64,000 nt of DNA, from contig NZ_JODR01000018.1 of NCBI RefSeq assembly GCF_000725885.1, forward strand, positions 186,001 through 250,000. Direction: 5' to 3'. Both the position numbers and the translations under genes were made by a program. The notes beneath the pieces are model-generated. The model did not search any database. It was not told the DNA's origin and saw only the letters and a list, made by a program, of their open reading frames with translations. Shown piece by piece: positions 44,882 through 54,003 of the stretch (position 1 is the stretch's first letter; the number at the start of each line of letters is the position of its first letter). This DNA is from Streptomyces albus subsp. albus (GTDB lineage: Bacteria; Actinomycetota; Actinomycetes; Streptomycetales; Streptomycetaceae).

Positions 44882-46834
44882 TCACAGCTCCTTGATGCGG
44901 ATGTTGCGGAACGAGACCGCGTCCTGGGCGCTGTGCACCTGGAGGCCCACGTAGCCCGAGGCGTAACGGCGCCCGTCGGTGCCCGGGTCGTCGTCACGCG
45001 GCGGGTCGAAGATCTGGCCGCGGTCGTTCTCGAACTCGTTGATGAGCGTGCCGTTGCGGTAGATCTCGTAGTGCTGACCGATCACCCGGATCTCGTAGTC
45101 GTTCCAGGTGCCCTTCGGGGTGACGCCCGCACCGGCCAGACCCACCCGGTCGAACCCGTAGACGGAACCCGTCTTGTAGATGTCGCCGTCCGGGCGGTCC
45201 AGTATCTGGATCTCGTGGCCGTACTTGATGGCCACCCACTCCGGGCGGGACTCCTCCGGGTGGTCGTGCACATCGGGGAAGCGGACGAACACCCCGCTGT
45301 TGGTCCGGCCGTCACCGGCGGCGTCGTCGCGGAACTGGAGCTTCAGCGAGAAGTCCCCGTACCGGCGCTGCGGATACCACAGCATCCCCATGCCGTCGAC
45401 GCTCTTGTCGCTGGTCATGGTGGCGTCGTCGGCGAGCCCGAACCGGCCGCCGCCCACCTGCTCCCAGGCGGCGAAGGACTCCTCGCTGCCGTCGAACAGG
45501 TCGCGGTACCCGGTGTTCTGGCCCGGGGTGCCGATCCCGGAGCGCTTGGCGGCCCGGTTGATCAGCTTCTGCTCGCGGGGCACCAGCACGCCCTCGGTGA
45601 CCAACTGTTCGGTCACGCCGCGCACATGCTTGAGGAAGAGGGCCTGCGAGGTCCACTCCCGCTCGTCCTCGATCAGCTCGTTGACGGTGCAGCGCCGCTT
45701 CGTCATCCGGTTGGGGACACCGGTGTCGATGGTGCCGACGATGACGGTCTCCCGCTCGTCGTACTCGGGGCAGTCGGGCGAGGGCACCCCGCCGCCCGCG
45801 ACGATCCGGAAGGACAGCTTCTTGGGCTCCGAGGTGTTCCCCTCCTTGTCCGTCGCCCGGTAGACGACCGCGTGGTATCCGGCCCGGTCCACGACGAGCG
45901 GCTCGGTGTAGGCCAGGTAGGGGCCGCCGTCCAGTGCGTACTCGGTCCTGTCCACACCGGACTTCTCGTCCGTCGCGGTCAGGGTGACGGTGGCCTTGCC
46001 GAGGAAGTGGCCGTCCGCGTTCTTCCTGCCCTCGGCCTTGCCCTCCACGACCGGCGGGGTGGTGTCCCCCTCCGGCGGCCGGACGACGGTGAAGCTCACC
46101 GACTTCTCCCCGGCCGCGTTCCCCGCCTTGTCCTCGGCGCGGTAGCGGACGGTGTGCTCCCCCTCGTCGGTGACGGTCACCGGCGCCGTGTACGGCTGGA
46201 ACGGACCGTCGTCCAGGGCGTACTCGATGGCGGCCACACCCGAGCCGGCGTCCGAGGCGGTCACGGTGACCGTCGCGGTGCCCAGATAGTTGCCGTCGGC
46301 GTCCTTGTCGCCCTCCACCGTCGCGGAGGTCTCGGGCGGGGTGGTGTCCTCACCCGGGTCGCCGCCCGTCACCACGAGCGTGCCCTGCATCTGCTGGTGG
46401 CCCGGAATGGTGCAGTGGTACTTGTAGGTGCCCGGGGTCAGCGTCACCTCGGCGGTGTGCTTGCCGCCCTTCGCGTCGCCCGGCGAGGCGAGGATGTTGA
46501 GGTTCACGTCCTGGTTGTAGTCCGGGTCGGAGGTGACGAAGGTGAGGGTGTGTGCCATGCCGGAGGTGTTGCCGGTGGCCGCGCTGTTCTCGAAGACGAT
46601 CGTCGCCTTGCCCGCCACGGCCGTGGCCGGCGCCGAGGCGTACTTGGTCATGTCGTCGTCGGCCGTCCAGGTCAGCACCTGCTCGGCCTGCGGCGCCTCC
46701 CGCGCGGACGGCGCCGGCCCAGCCTTCCCCCACGCCGTGGCGGAGGTCAGCCCGAGCACCATCAACAGCGCCGCCAGCACGGCGGTCACCAGTCGGCGCC
46801 CCTCCCGGCGCGCTCGTCCGTCCCGGGCGCTCAT
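44882..46834 (-). CDS. Secreted multidomain protein: blue-copper domain plus 3-keto-disaccharide hydrolase
   Basis: A 650-residue exported protein. After a signal peptide (TAVLAALLMVLGLTSATAW) comes a cupredoxin domain (about 45-140) with all type-1 copper ligands (His in GMAHTLTF; Cys, His and Met in YHCTIPGHQQM). Two repeated beta-sandwich modules of the OmpL47/Ig type follow (TATVTVTASDAGSGVAAIEYALDDGP and TLTATDEKSGVDRTEYALDGGP). The C-terminus (about 450-650) is a DUF1080/3-keto-glucoside hydrolase jelly roll (RTNSGVFVRFPD, WNDYEIRVIGQHYEIYRNG, SFRNIRIKEL). It overlaps its upstream gene by ATGA. The pair probably oxidises and cleaves a sugar outside the cell. Confidence 0.8.
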   Translation of the reverse strand: MSARDGRARREGRRLVTAVLAALLMVLGLTSATAWGKAGPAPSAREAPQAEQVLTWTADDDMTKYASAPATAVAGKATIVFENSAATGNTSGMAHTLTFVTSDPDYNQDVNLNILASPGDAKGGKHTAEVTLTPGTYKYHCTIPGHQQMQGTLVVTGGDPGEDTTPPETSATVEGDKDADGNYLGTATVTVTASDAGSGVAAIEYALDDGPFQPYTAPVTVTDEGEHTVRYRAEDKAGNAAGEKSVSFTVVRPPEGDTTPPVVEGKAEGRKNADGHFLGKATVTLTATDEKSGVDRTEYALDGGPYLAYTEPLVVDRAGYHAVVYRATDKEGNTSEPKKLSFRIVAGGGVPSPDCPEYDERETVIVGTIDTGVPNRMTKRRCTVNELIEDEREWTSQALFLKHVRGVTEQLVTEGVLVPREQKLINRAAKRSGIGTPGQNTGYRDLFDGSEESFAAWEQVGGGRFGLADDATMTSDKSVDGMGMLWYPQRRYGDFSLKLQFRDDAAGDGRTNSGVFVRFPDVHDHPEESRPEWVAIKYGHEIQILDRPDGDIYKTGSVYGFDRVGLAGAGVTPKGTWNDYEIRVIGQHYEIYRNGTLINEFENDRGQIFDPPRDDDPGTDGRRYASGYVGLQVHSAQDAVSFRNIRIKEL

Positions 46835-49323
46835 CGGCCCGCTCCCTTCCGCAGCGCCGGCTCGGCCATGTCCCCGGGCAGCGGGGTGGGCTCGCCGCCC
46901 TTGTAGGTGACGCGCCACAGTGCCGACTTGTCGTCGGAGGTGAAGAAGCCGCGCCCGTAGTCCAGGACGTACAGCGCCCCGTCGGGCCCGAACTTCCAGT
47001 CCATGAGGTTGCGGATGCCGCCCTCGCCGACCGGGACGATGCCGTCCAGGCTCTCCGCGTGGGCCGGCAGCGCGCCCGTCTTGTCGCCGTCGGGCATCAC
47101 CAGGGCGTGCCGCGGCTGTTCACCGTCGTACAGATCGCCCACGAACCACTTGCCGTTCCAGTAGGAAGGCCACTTGCCCTTCGCCCCGCTGCCGGCGTCG
47201 TAGCGGTAGACCGGGCCGTTCATCGCGGCCTGCCCGCCGCCCTTGAGCCAGGGCAGGGTGAGCTTCTGCTCGGCCTTCTTGTAGCTGGGGACACCGTCGG
47301 CGTTGCGCGGGAAGTCCGGACCGCCGCCCTGCGGCGAGTACCAGATGTTGTTGGGCCGCGCGGGCGGGATGTTCACCAGTCCGTCGTTGTTCGGCGACTC
47401 GTTGCGCAGATGGTCGCAGTCGTACCAGCCCAGCGGCTTGCTCGGGTCGGGCAGATTGCGGTCGCGGTAGGGCTGTTTGTTGCCCATGCAGTACGGCCAG
47501 CCCTGGTTGCCCGCGCTGGTGATCTTCGCGAACGTGTCGTACTTGGCCGGACCCCAGGTGGGGCTCGGTTCGGTGGCGTCGGGCCCGACCCACCCCGCGT
47601 ACAGGGTGTCGGTCTCCTTGTCCACGGCGATCCGGGCGGGGTTGCGCACCCCCATCACATAGATCTCGCCGCGCGTCTTGCCGCCGCCCTCGTCGGGTTC
47701 CTTGCCGGTGAACAGATTGCCCTCGGGAATGGTGTAGGTCCCGTCGTCCTCCGGGTGGATGCGCAGGATCTTCCCGTTGAGGTTGTTGGTGTTGCCCGCG
47801 GTGCGGCGCGCGTCAGCGAACGAGACGCCCTTGAAGTCCGGCTCCGGGTTGTTGCCCGAGTAACCGTCGCTGAACTGCGAGGAGTTGTTGTCGCCCGTGG
47901 CGATGTACAGATTCTCCTTGGAGTCCCACGCCATCCCGCCGCCCGCGTGGCAGCAGCTGTGGATCTGCACGGGCCAGGAGAGCAGCACCTTCTCCGATCC
48001 CATGTCCAGCTTGTCGGTCTTCTGATCCAGGGTGAACCGGGAGACGCGGCGCTCGGCCATGTGCGTCTCACGGTTGATCTCGCTGTGCGGCGTGTAGTGC
48101 AGATAGACCCAGCCGTTGTCCTCGAAGCCGGGGTCCAGCTCGATGCCGAGCAGCCCCTCCTCGTTCTTGACCAGCTCCTCGCCGCCGCCCTTGTTCCCGA
48201 AGACCGTCAGCTCTCCCGCGAGGGTGACCTTCTCGGTCTCCGGGTCCCAGATGTGCACCTGGCCCTTGCCCTTGCCGATGTCCGGGTCGTCCCAGTCGGT
48301 GACCACCGGCTGGGAGGCGTCGGCGCCGCCCCGGCCGATGTAGAAGACGCGGCCGTCCGGCGCCGTGACCAGCCCGTGCGGCTCGCCGATCTGGTCGGCC
48401 TTGCCCGGCTGGTTGGGCGCGGTCAGCCGTTCGGCCTTGTAGTTCGCGGAGATTGCGGCCTGGCAGTCGGCACGCGCCAGCCGGGTCGTCCACATCAGGG
48501 CGCCGCGCAGATGGGTGCGGAAGTCGGTCTCCTGGTAGCTTGCCGCGGTGCCGCCCATGGCGGTGTAGAACGACCGTCCCCCGTCGTAGTCCCGGCACCA
48601 CGAGACGGGGTGGTCCCAGCCGCCGGCGTCCGGGCCGGGCTCATAGCTGTTGGTGCGCACCCGCGCCACGGTGTGCACCGCACCGGACGGGTTCTTCTCC
48701 CAGTTGAGCCACTTGTCCAGGCGTTTCCACTCGACGGGCAGCTCCTTGGTCGCCGGGTGCTGCCGGTCGCCGACCTCCACCACGGCCCGCTGCGCCTTGG
48801 CAGGGCTGTGCTCGGCGGGGCGGGCGCCGATCAGTCCGGTGAACCAGTCCGAGTACGGCTCCGCGCGGGCCGCGTCGTGGATGCCCAGGAAGCCGCCGCC
48901 CGCCTCCATGAAGCTCTCCAGCCCGGCCTCCTGCTCGGGGTCGAGCACATCGCCGTCACCGGTGAGGAAGACCACTGCGTTGAAGCGGCCCAGCCGCTTG
49001 GCGTTGGTGAAGACCGCAGGATCGTCGGTGGCCCGGATGGTGAACTGCTCCTGGGCCGGACCCTGCCGGCCGATCGTCTCGATGGCCTCGATGGCGGCGT
49101 CGACGGTGGGGGACTCCTCGCCGGTCGCGCCGTGGAAGACCAGGACGCGTACGTCCTCCCCGCCCGGGGGGCTGGGCAGTGCGAGCTTCGGCACGGGCGT
49201 GTCGGGCGGCGGCCCGGCCAGTGCGGGCCCGCCCAGCAGACCGGCGGCGAGTGCGCCCGTCAGCAGTGCGGCGATCCTTCTCCGCCGGGGTCTCGCCCGT
49301 TTTGGGTGTGGTTGGTGCCGCAT
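46831..49323 (-). CDS. Secreted ThuA-domain / PQQ-type sugar dehydrogenase-like beta-propeller protein
   Basis: An 830-residue exported protein. A signal peptide (RRIAALLTGALAAGLLGGPALA) is followed by a ThuA glutamine-amidotransferase-like domain (about 55-290: VRVLVFHGATGEES, VFLTGDGDVLDPEQEAGLESF, GGGFLGIHDAA, GRSFYTAMGGT). The rest (about 320-830) is a six-bladed propeller of the sorbosone/glucose dehydrogenase B class (EPHGLVTAPDGRVFYIGRGG, EGLLGIELDPGFEDNGWVYLHY, GSEKVLLSWPVQIHSCCHAGGGMAWD, GKILRIHPEDDGTY, GVRNPARIAVD). Related proteins act with keto-sugar hydrolases in bacterial trehalose-type sugar oxidation. It is first gene of the pair, with a predicted promoter at 49362-49390. Confidence 0.85.
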   Translation of the reverse strand: MRHQPHPKRARPRRRRIAALLTGALAAGLLGGPALAGPPPDTPVPKLALPSPPGGEDVRVLVFHGATGEESPTVDAAIEAIETIGRQGPAQEQFTIRATDDPAVFTNAKRLGRFNAVVFLTGDGDVLDPEQEAGLESFMEAGGGFLGIHDAARAEPYSDWFTGLIGARPAEHSPAKAQRAVVEVGDRQHPATKELPVEWKRLDKWLNWEKNPSGAVHTVARVRTNSYEPGPDAGGWDHPVSWCRDYDGGRSFYTAMGGTAASYQETDFRTHLRGALMWTTRLARADCQAAISANYKAERLTAPNQPGKADQIGEPHGLVTAPDGRVFYIGRGGADASQPVVTDWDDPDIGKGKGQVHIWDPETEKVTLAGELTVFGNKGGGEELVKNEEGLLGIELDPGFEDNGWVYLHYTPHSEINRETHMAERRVSRFTLDQKTDKLDMGSEKVLLSWPVQIHSCCHAGGGMAWDSKENLYIATGDNNSSQFSDGYSGNNPEPDFKGVSFADARRTAGNTNNLNGKILRIHPEDDGTYTIPEGNLFTGKEPDEGGGKTRGEIYVMGVRNPARIAVDKETDTLYAGWVGPDATEPSPTWGPAKYDTFAKITSAGNQGWPYCMGNKQPYRDRNLPDPSKPLGWYDCDHLRNESPNNDGLVNIPPARPNNIWYSPQGGGPDFPRNADGVPSYKKAEQKLTLPWLKGGGQAAMNGPVYRYDAGSGAKGKWPSYWNGKWFVGDLYDGEQPRHALVMPDGDKTGALPAHAESLDGIVPVGEGGIRNLMDWKFGPDGALYVLDYGRGFFTSDDKSALWRVTYKGGEPTPLPGDMAEPALRKGAGR

Positions 49324-49361
49324 GGGTTGTCCACCCCTCTTCGGTCACAGAAACGTGGCAG

Positions 49362-49390
49362 AAGCTAGACCCCTTTCGATGCTTCGCCAA
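49362..49390 (-). promoter_or_regulatory. Predicted promoter of the ThuA/propeller operon
   Basis: On the minus strand TTGGCG (49390-49385) and TAGCTT (49367-49362) are spaced by exactly 17 bp. A start about 7 nt downstream would leave a ~30-nt leader before the ATG. Confidence 0.5.
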
Positions 49391-49530
49391 GAGCTATGAC
49401 CACAACTCGACGAACTTTGTCCCGGGTGTGGATAAACTCCCGGCGCGGCGCTACCGTCCCCCCAGCTGATCCGCTCAACTCGGCCCGATCCACGCTCCAT
49501 TGGCCACTCGCCCGGGGGAGATCGAGAACG

Positions 49531-50523
49531 ATGACCGGAAACCCTGACGCCACCACCCACACCCGCCGCACCTTCAGCAGACGCCTGCTCGCGGGCGGCG
49601 CCGTCGCCGCCGTCGGCGGCAGCGCACTGGCCGCGACCGCCGGACCCGCGCAGGCGGCGGCACCGGCCGCCACCGGCCAGGTGCGCCGCGCGGGCAAGGG
49701 CGGTCAGGTGCGCCGCATCAAGATGTACGCGGAAAAGCTCTCCGACGGTCAGATGGGCTACGGGCTGGAGAAGGGCAAGGCCACCATCCCCGGGCCACTC
49801 ATCGAACTGGTCGAGGGGGACACCCTCCACATCGAGTTCGAGAACACGATGGACGTGGCCGCCAGCCTCCACCCGCACGGCGTGGACTACGACATCGCCA
49901 ACGACGGCACCAGGATGAACAAGAGCCACGTCGAGCCGGGCGGCAAGCGCACCTACACCTGGCGCACCCACGCCCCGGGTCGCCGCAAGGACGGCACCTG
50001 GCGCCCCGGAAGCGCCGGCTACTGGCACTACCACGACCACGTGGTCGGCACCGAACACGGCACCGGAGGCATCCGAGGCGGCCTGTACGGGCCCGTCGTC
50101 GTGCGCCGCGAGGGCGACATCCTGCCCGACCCCGACCGGCAGTTCACCATCGTCTTCAACGACATGACCACCAACAACCTGGCCAAGGGCCCGGACTTCA
50201 AGGCCACGGTGGGCGACCGCATCGAGATCATCATGATCACGCACGGTGAGTACTACCACACCTTCCACATGCACGGTCACCGCTGGGCGGACAACCGCAC
50301 CGGGCTGCTGGAGGGCCCCGAGGACACCAGCCGGGTCATCGACAACAAGATCACCGGGCCGGCCGACTCCTTCGGCTTCCAGGTGATCGCCGGGGAAGGG
50401 GTGGGCGCCGGCGCCTGGATGTACCACTGCCACGTCCAGAGCCACTCCGACATGGGCATGGCCGGCCTGCTGCTGATCGCCAAACCCGACGGCACCGTCC
50501 CCGGCCACGGCGACCACCACTGA
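49531..50523 (+). CDS. Small laccase (two-domain multicopper oxidase)
   Basis: A 330-residue exported copper oxidase like the streptomycete SLAC enzymes, which form trimers and oxidise phenols while reducing O2 to water. A twin-arginine signal ([19 protein letters not shown], ending near AQA) precedes the domains. Copper motifs are complete: HPHG and WHYHDHVVG in the N-terminal domain, [10 protein letters not shown] and [13 protein letters not shown] in the C-terminal one, giving the trinuclear centre and the type-1 Cys-His-Met set. The ATG at 49531 was chosen because it opens the signal peptide; upstream codons form a basic run without one. It is divergent from the copper-containing sugar-oxidation pair. 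Confidence 0.93.
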   Translation: MTGNPDATTHTRRTFSRRLLAGGAVAAVGGSALAATAGPAQAAAPAATGQVRRAGKGGQVRRIKMYAEKLSDGQMGYGLEKGKATIPGPLIELVEGDTLHIEFENTMDVAASLHPHGVDYDIANDGTRMNKSHVEPGGKRTYTWRTHAPGRRKDGTWRPGSAGYWHYHDHVVGTEHGTGGIRGGLYGPVVVRREGDILPDPDRQFTIVFNDMTTNNLAKGPDFKATVGDRIEIIMITHGEYYHTFHMHGHRWADNRTGLLEGPEDTSRVIDNKITGPADSFGFQVIAGEGVGAGAWMYHCHVQSHSDMGMAGLLLIAKPDGTVPGHGDHH

Positions 50524-50599
50524 CGCCCCGTGCGGGCCCGCCCCCGGCCATCCCGCAGCCTCTCCCGACGATCCCTGTGCCATCCGGGGCTCCGGGTGG

Positions 50600-50667
50600 T
50601 ACTGTGGACTCGTTGCAGTTTTGGTACCCATGACTTGTGCGCGCCTGAGCTTCGTAGCTTGGGCGCG
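50600..50667 (+). promoter_or_regulatory. Leader of the cold-shock gene with a conserved-looking hairpin
   Basis: A TACTGT hexamer (50600-50605) could be the -10. About 35 nt later a hairpin pairs CGCGCC-TG-AGC with GCT-TG-GGCGCG (50640-50650 and 50657-50667) around the loop TTCGTA. The total leader would be about 150 nt, long for this genus but normal for cold-shock genes whose leader controls stability and translation. Confidence 0.4.
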
Positions 50668-50761
50668 TTCTGTTTATCCGGAGCTTTTCTGGATGGGGGT
50701 CATGACGGCGACGCGGAGCGCACGAGGTGTGCGGCTCCCAGCCACCCTGAAGGAGAAGAAG

Positions 50762-50965
50762 ATGGCATCCGGCACTGTGAAGTGGTTCAACTCGGAAAAG
50801 GGCTTCGGGTTCATCGAGCAGGACGGCGGCGGCGCCGACGTCTTCGCCCACTACTCGAACATCGCGGCCCAGGGCTTCCGTGAGCTCCACGAAGGCCAGA
50901 AGGTCAACTTCGACGTCACCCAGGGCCAGAAGGGCCCGCAGGCGGAGAACATCACCCCCGCCTGA
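50762..50965 (+). CDS. csp: Cold-shock domain protein
   Basis: A 67-residue single OB-fold RNA/DNA chaperone of the CspA family. RNP1 is KGFGFIE and RNP2 is VFAHYSNI, and the start [16 protein letters not shown] is that of streptomycete SC7.0-like proteins. It binds single-stranded nucleic acid and melts mRNA structure in the cold or in normal growth. ATG with GAAGGAG. Transcription has a long structured leader, and a strong hairpin terminator follows (51007-51043). Confidence 0.95.
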   Translation: MASGTVKWFNSEKGFGFIEQDGGGADVFAHYSNIAAQGFRELHEGQKVNFDVTQGQKGPQAENITPA

Positions 50966-51006
50966 CCGCTCGACCCCGCTCCCTCGCCTCCGGGCGGGGG
51001 AGCAGC

Positions 51007-51043
51007 CACTGGGGCCCGCACCGACCGGTGCGCGGCCCCAGTG
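51007..51043 (+). terminator. Terminator after the cold-shock gene
   Basis: CACTGGGGCC (51007-51016) pairs with GGCCCCAGTG (51034-51043), and inside it CGCACCG pairs with CGGTGCG around AC, with a single bulged C. Seventeen base pairs, followed by CCGTTTCC. It also lies between convergent genes and may work for both strands. Confidence 0.75.
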
Positions 51044-51119
51044 CCGTTTCCGGACGGCGGTCCTCCGGCGGCCGGAGGGCCGCCGGAACCCAGGGGCAGG
51101 GAGGGACCCCCGCGCGGGC

Positions 51120-52850
51120 TCAGGCGCCGCTGCCCCGCAGCTCGGCCAGAGCCGCGGCCGTCAGCGGCCGGTGCGTACTGTCCGGGTCGATGAGGACGAC
51201 CGTGCAGGCCGCGGCATGGGTGAGAGCCGTGGTCAGACTGCCCTCCCCGAACTGGGTGACGGAGCCGCGAACGGCTCGGCCCACCGCCACGGTGCGGGCC
51301 CCCACCTCGGCGGCGTGCCGCGCCAGGACGCGGCCGGCGGCGGCCCGGTCGCCGACGCCGGTGAGGACCTGGCCGGTGGCCGGCACGCCCCGGGCCGCGA
51401 GCCGGTCCAGGTGCGCGGTGACCGCCGCCCTGGCGCTCTCCTCCGTCTCCGTCTCGACGGCCTGCTCCTCCACCACGGCCGTCAGCTGCACATGGACGAC
51501 CTCCAGCGGGCTGTCCGCGTCCTGGGCGAGCCGGGCCGCCGCGTCCACGATCTCGGCGGCATTGCCGCCGGCGCCCACCGCCACGATGAGCGGCGGCTCC
51601 CCGCCCGCCGGGGCCGGCCCCACCGGGACCAGCCCGGGTGTGACGGTCTCGCCCTCGCCGGTGTGCTGCTCGGCCGCGCTGACCAGCCCATGGCCGCTGG
51701 CCAGCACCGGGATGGCGAGCAGGAAGGCGCCGGCGCCGACGTAGAAGGGCACGCCCAGGTCCGTCGCGTCGGCGAGCTTCCCCGCGACGTACGGGGCCAG
51801 ACCGCCGCCGATGAACCGCAGGAAGCCGTACGCGGAGGAGGCCACCGGCCGCTCGACTGGGGAGACCAGCATGACCGCCTGGGTGGTGAGCGTGTTGTTG
51901 ATGCCGATGAAGGCGCCGCTGACGATGACGGCCACGATGACCACCGTCGGCGTGGCCACCCCGGCGGCGATGACCGCCATCACCACGCCCAGACAGAAGA
52001 GGTTCGCGTACAGCACGGGGGCGGTGCCGAAGCGGGCCTGGAGCCGCGGTGCGAACAGGACGCTGAAGAGGGCCACCAGCAGCCCCCAGCCCGTGAAGAC
52101 CAGCCCCAGTTCGTGGGCGCTCAGCTTCATCGGGTACGGGGCGTAGCCCAGCATGGTGAAGAAGCCCCAGTTGTACAGCAGCGCCATGATGCCCATGGTC
52201 AGCAGCCCGCGGTGGCGCAGCGCCTTCAGCGGGGCGACGGGTGAGGTGGGGCGGGCCGGTTTGGGGGAGTCGGGGACGAAGGCAAGTGTGGCGGCCAGGG
52301 CTATGGCCATGAGGACGGCCACCCCGAAGAACGGGCCGCGCCAGCTGATGGCGCCCAGTTCTCCGCCCAGCAGAGGACCTACGGCGATACCGAGGCCCAG
52401 CGCCGTCTCGTAGAGGATGATCGCGCCGCCGAAGCCGCCGCTGGCGGAGGCCACGATGACGGCCAGTGAGGTGGCGATGAACAGGGCGTTGCCGAGCCCC
52501 CAGCCGGCGCGGAAGCCGACGATGCCGTTGATGGAGTCCGTGGCCCCGGCCGCGGCGGCGAAGACGACGATGACGGCGAGACCGATGACGAGCGTGCGTT
52601 TGGCCCCCAGCCGGCTGGAGACCCAGCCCACGACGAGCATGGCGACGGCCGTGACGATCAGATAGCTGCTGAACAGCAGGGAGACCTGGCTGGGGGAGGC
52701 GTGCAGACTCTCGGCCAGGGCGGGCAGGATCGGGTCCACCAGGCCGATGCCCATGAAGGAGATGACGCAGGCGAAGGCGACCGCCCACACGGCCTTCGGC
52801 TGCTTGAACGGGCTCGCGGCCCTCCCGTGTTCCTCGTGCGAGGCACTCAT
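51120..52850 (-). CDS. MFS permease fused to a universal stress protein domain
   Basis: A 576-residue protein. Residues 1-400 are a 12-helix MFS exporter (GIGLVDPILPALAESL in helix 1, SRLGAKRTLVIG as motif A, SAHELGLVFTGWGLLVALFSV later). After a ~20-residue linker, about 415-560 form a UspA fold (PPLIVAVGAGGNAAEIVDAAARLA; LEVVHVQLTAVVEE; GARTVAVGRAVRGSVTQFGEGSLTTALTHAAACTVVLID). The usual ATP loop Gx2Gx9GS is matched by GRAVRGSVTQFGEGS only in part. The Usp domain would sense nucleotide or stress state and tune export. The MarR gene just upstream, on the same strand, is its likely regulator. Confidence 0.85.
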   Translation of the reverse strand: MSASHEEHGRAASPFKQPKAVWAVAFACVISFMGIGLVDPILPALAESLHASPSQVSLLFSSYLIVTAVAMLVVGWVSSRLGAKRTLVIGLAVIVVFAAAAGATDSINGIVGFRAGWGLGNALFIATSLAVIVASASGGFGGAIILYETALGLGIAVGPLLGGELGAISWRGPFFGVAVLMAIALAATLAFVPDSPKPARPTSPVAPLKALRHRGLLTMGIMALLYNWGFFTMLGYAPYPMKLSAHELGLVFTGWGLLVALFSVLFAPRLQARFGTAPVLYANLFCLGVVMAVIAAGVATPTVVIVAVIVSGAFIGINNTLTTQAVMLVSPVERPVASSAYGFLRFIGGGLAPYVAGKLADATDLGVPFYVGAGAFLLAIPVLASGHGLVSAAEQHTGEGETVTPGLVPVGPAPAGGEPPLIVAVGAGGNAAEIVDAAARLAQDADSPLEVVHVQLTAVVEEQAVETETEESARAAVTAHLDRLAARGVPATGQVLTGVGDRAAAGRVLARHAAEVGARTVAVGRAVRGSVTQFGEGSLTTALTHAAACTVVLIDPDSTHRPLTAAALAELRGSGA

Positions 52851-52895
52851 GTGCGTTCTCTTCCGAGCAGTTGGGACGAATGGGGGTGCACAGGG

Positions 52896-53357
52896 TCAGG
52901 AACGCGCCTGGCGGTCGTGGATCGCGCGGGCCAGCGCGGGCAGCGCGACCCCCACCGCCTGCCGCTCCGGCCCGGACAGCTCCGCGAGCAGCTCCCGCAG
53001 GGCCCGGGTCCGCTCGGCGCGGCGCCGGCGGAACAGGTCCAGGCCGGTGCCGGTGGCCTCCACCAGCACGCCCCGCCCGTCGCTGCGGTCGGCGGTGCGC
53101 CGTACCAGGTCAGCGCGTTCCATGCGGGTCACGAGCTGGGTCATGTTCGGCTGGGAGACACCCTCGGCCCGGGCGAGCTCGGACAGCCGCTGGGGACCCT
53201 CGCGGCCCAGCCGGCCCAGTGCGGAGGACGCCGCGGTGCTCAGGCCGCCCGCGGTGGCGCTGTGCCGTATGTGGCGGACGATCCGCTCCACGGCGGTCAT
53301 CAGCTCGTCGGGCGACACGTCCGCGACGGAGCCGGTGTCCTTGCCCTGTACATGCAT
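52896..53357 (-). CDS. MarR-family regulator of the MFS-Usp transporter
   Basis: A 153-residue winged-helix repressor: RLSELARAEGVSQPNMTQLVTRMERADLV carries the recognition helix, and SDGRGVLVEATGTG the wing. It lies 45 bp upstream of the MFS-Usp gene on the same strand, so it probably controls both in one operon. The start at 53357 is preferred over the ATG at 53372 because a TATAAC -10 ends six bases before it, implying a leaderless message. The dyad over that promoter suggests autorepression. Confidence 0.82.
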   Translation of the reverse strand: MHVQGKDTGSVADVSPDELMTAVERIVRHIRHSATAGGLSTAASSALGRLGREGPQRLSELARAEGVSQPNMTQLVTRMERADLVRRTADRSDGRGVLVEATGTGLDLFRRRRAERTRALRELLAELSGPERQAVGVALPALARAIHDRQARS

Positions 53358-53363
53358 AAGCCC

Positions 53364-53392
53364 GTTATACATCTACGTGTACCTGGAAACAA
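53364..53392 (-). promoter_or_regulatory. Promoter and operator of the marR-MFS-Usp operon
   Basis: On the minus strand TTGTTT (53392-53387), a 17-bp spacer and TATAAC (53369-53364) form a good promoter, with the ATG at 53357 falling where transcription should start. A dyad TACA-n6-TGTA (53368-53381) lies across the -10 and spacer, well placed for a MarR dimer. Confidence 0.6.
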
Positions 53393-53634
53393 TCCGGTCG
53401 CCGTAAGAAGGGTGCTCCGGTTCCACGGCGGGACTCGCTTGCTCCGCAGGCCGGTTCACATGCCATCGTCCTGGGCGCGGCACCGCGCTTCGCGCCGTTG
53501 TCCGAGCAAAAATGACAGCGGATGTCAGGTGAACCGGCCATGATCGGTGCCACGGCCGGCCCGTACGGACAGGGGCGCCGCCGTTCCCGGTCTCGGCACC
53601 GTGCGGACCGGGCCTTCCGCAAAAGGAGTTCACC

Positions 53635-54003
53635 ATGGCCACGAGCAACCGCCAGGCGGGCGCGGACGGTTCACCCGTCACGTTCATCAACGTCTTCGAG
53701 ATCGACGCCGGTCACGTCGACGCGTTCGTCTCCCAGTGGGAGAAGCGCGCCGCGCTCATGCGCGACAAGCCGGGCTTCATCGACTCCCGGCTGCACCGGG
53801 CCCGTTCGTCGCAGACCCGCTACCAACTGGTCAACGTCGCCCACTGGGAGAGCCAGGAGGCGTGGGAGGCGGCCACCGCGGACCAGGAGTTCCAGGACCG
53901 CACCCGCGCCGCCCGCGACGACGCACGCACACCGATCACCGCCAGCCCGGCGCTGTACGACGTCGCCGTGGAGTTCTCCGCGGCGACGGAAGCGCAGGTC
54001 TAG
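53635..54003 (+). CDS. Antibiotic biosynthesis monooxygenase (ABM)-fold protein
   Basis: A 122-residue dimeric ferredoxin-like fold protein. VTFINVFEIDAGHVDAFVSQWEKRAALMRDKPGFIDSRLHR and YQLVNVAHWESQEAWEAAT are the typical ABM strand-helix pattern. Members range from cofactor-free quinone-forming monooxygenases to haem-degrading enzymes and uncatalytic dimers. There is no PKS gene nearby, so a housekeeping or stress role is as likely as a biosynthetic one. AAAAGGAG ribosome-binding site. Its stop codon overlaps the convergent lactate permease gene by 4 bp (ctag). Confidence 0.85.
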   Translation: MATSNRQAGADGSPVTFINVFEIDAGHVDAFVSQWEKRAALMRDKPGFIDSRLHRARSSQTRYQLVNVAHWESQEAWEAATADQEFQDRTRAARDDARTPITASPALYDVAVEFSAATEAQV

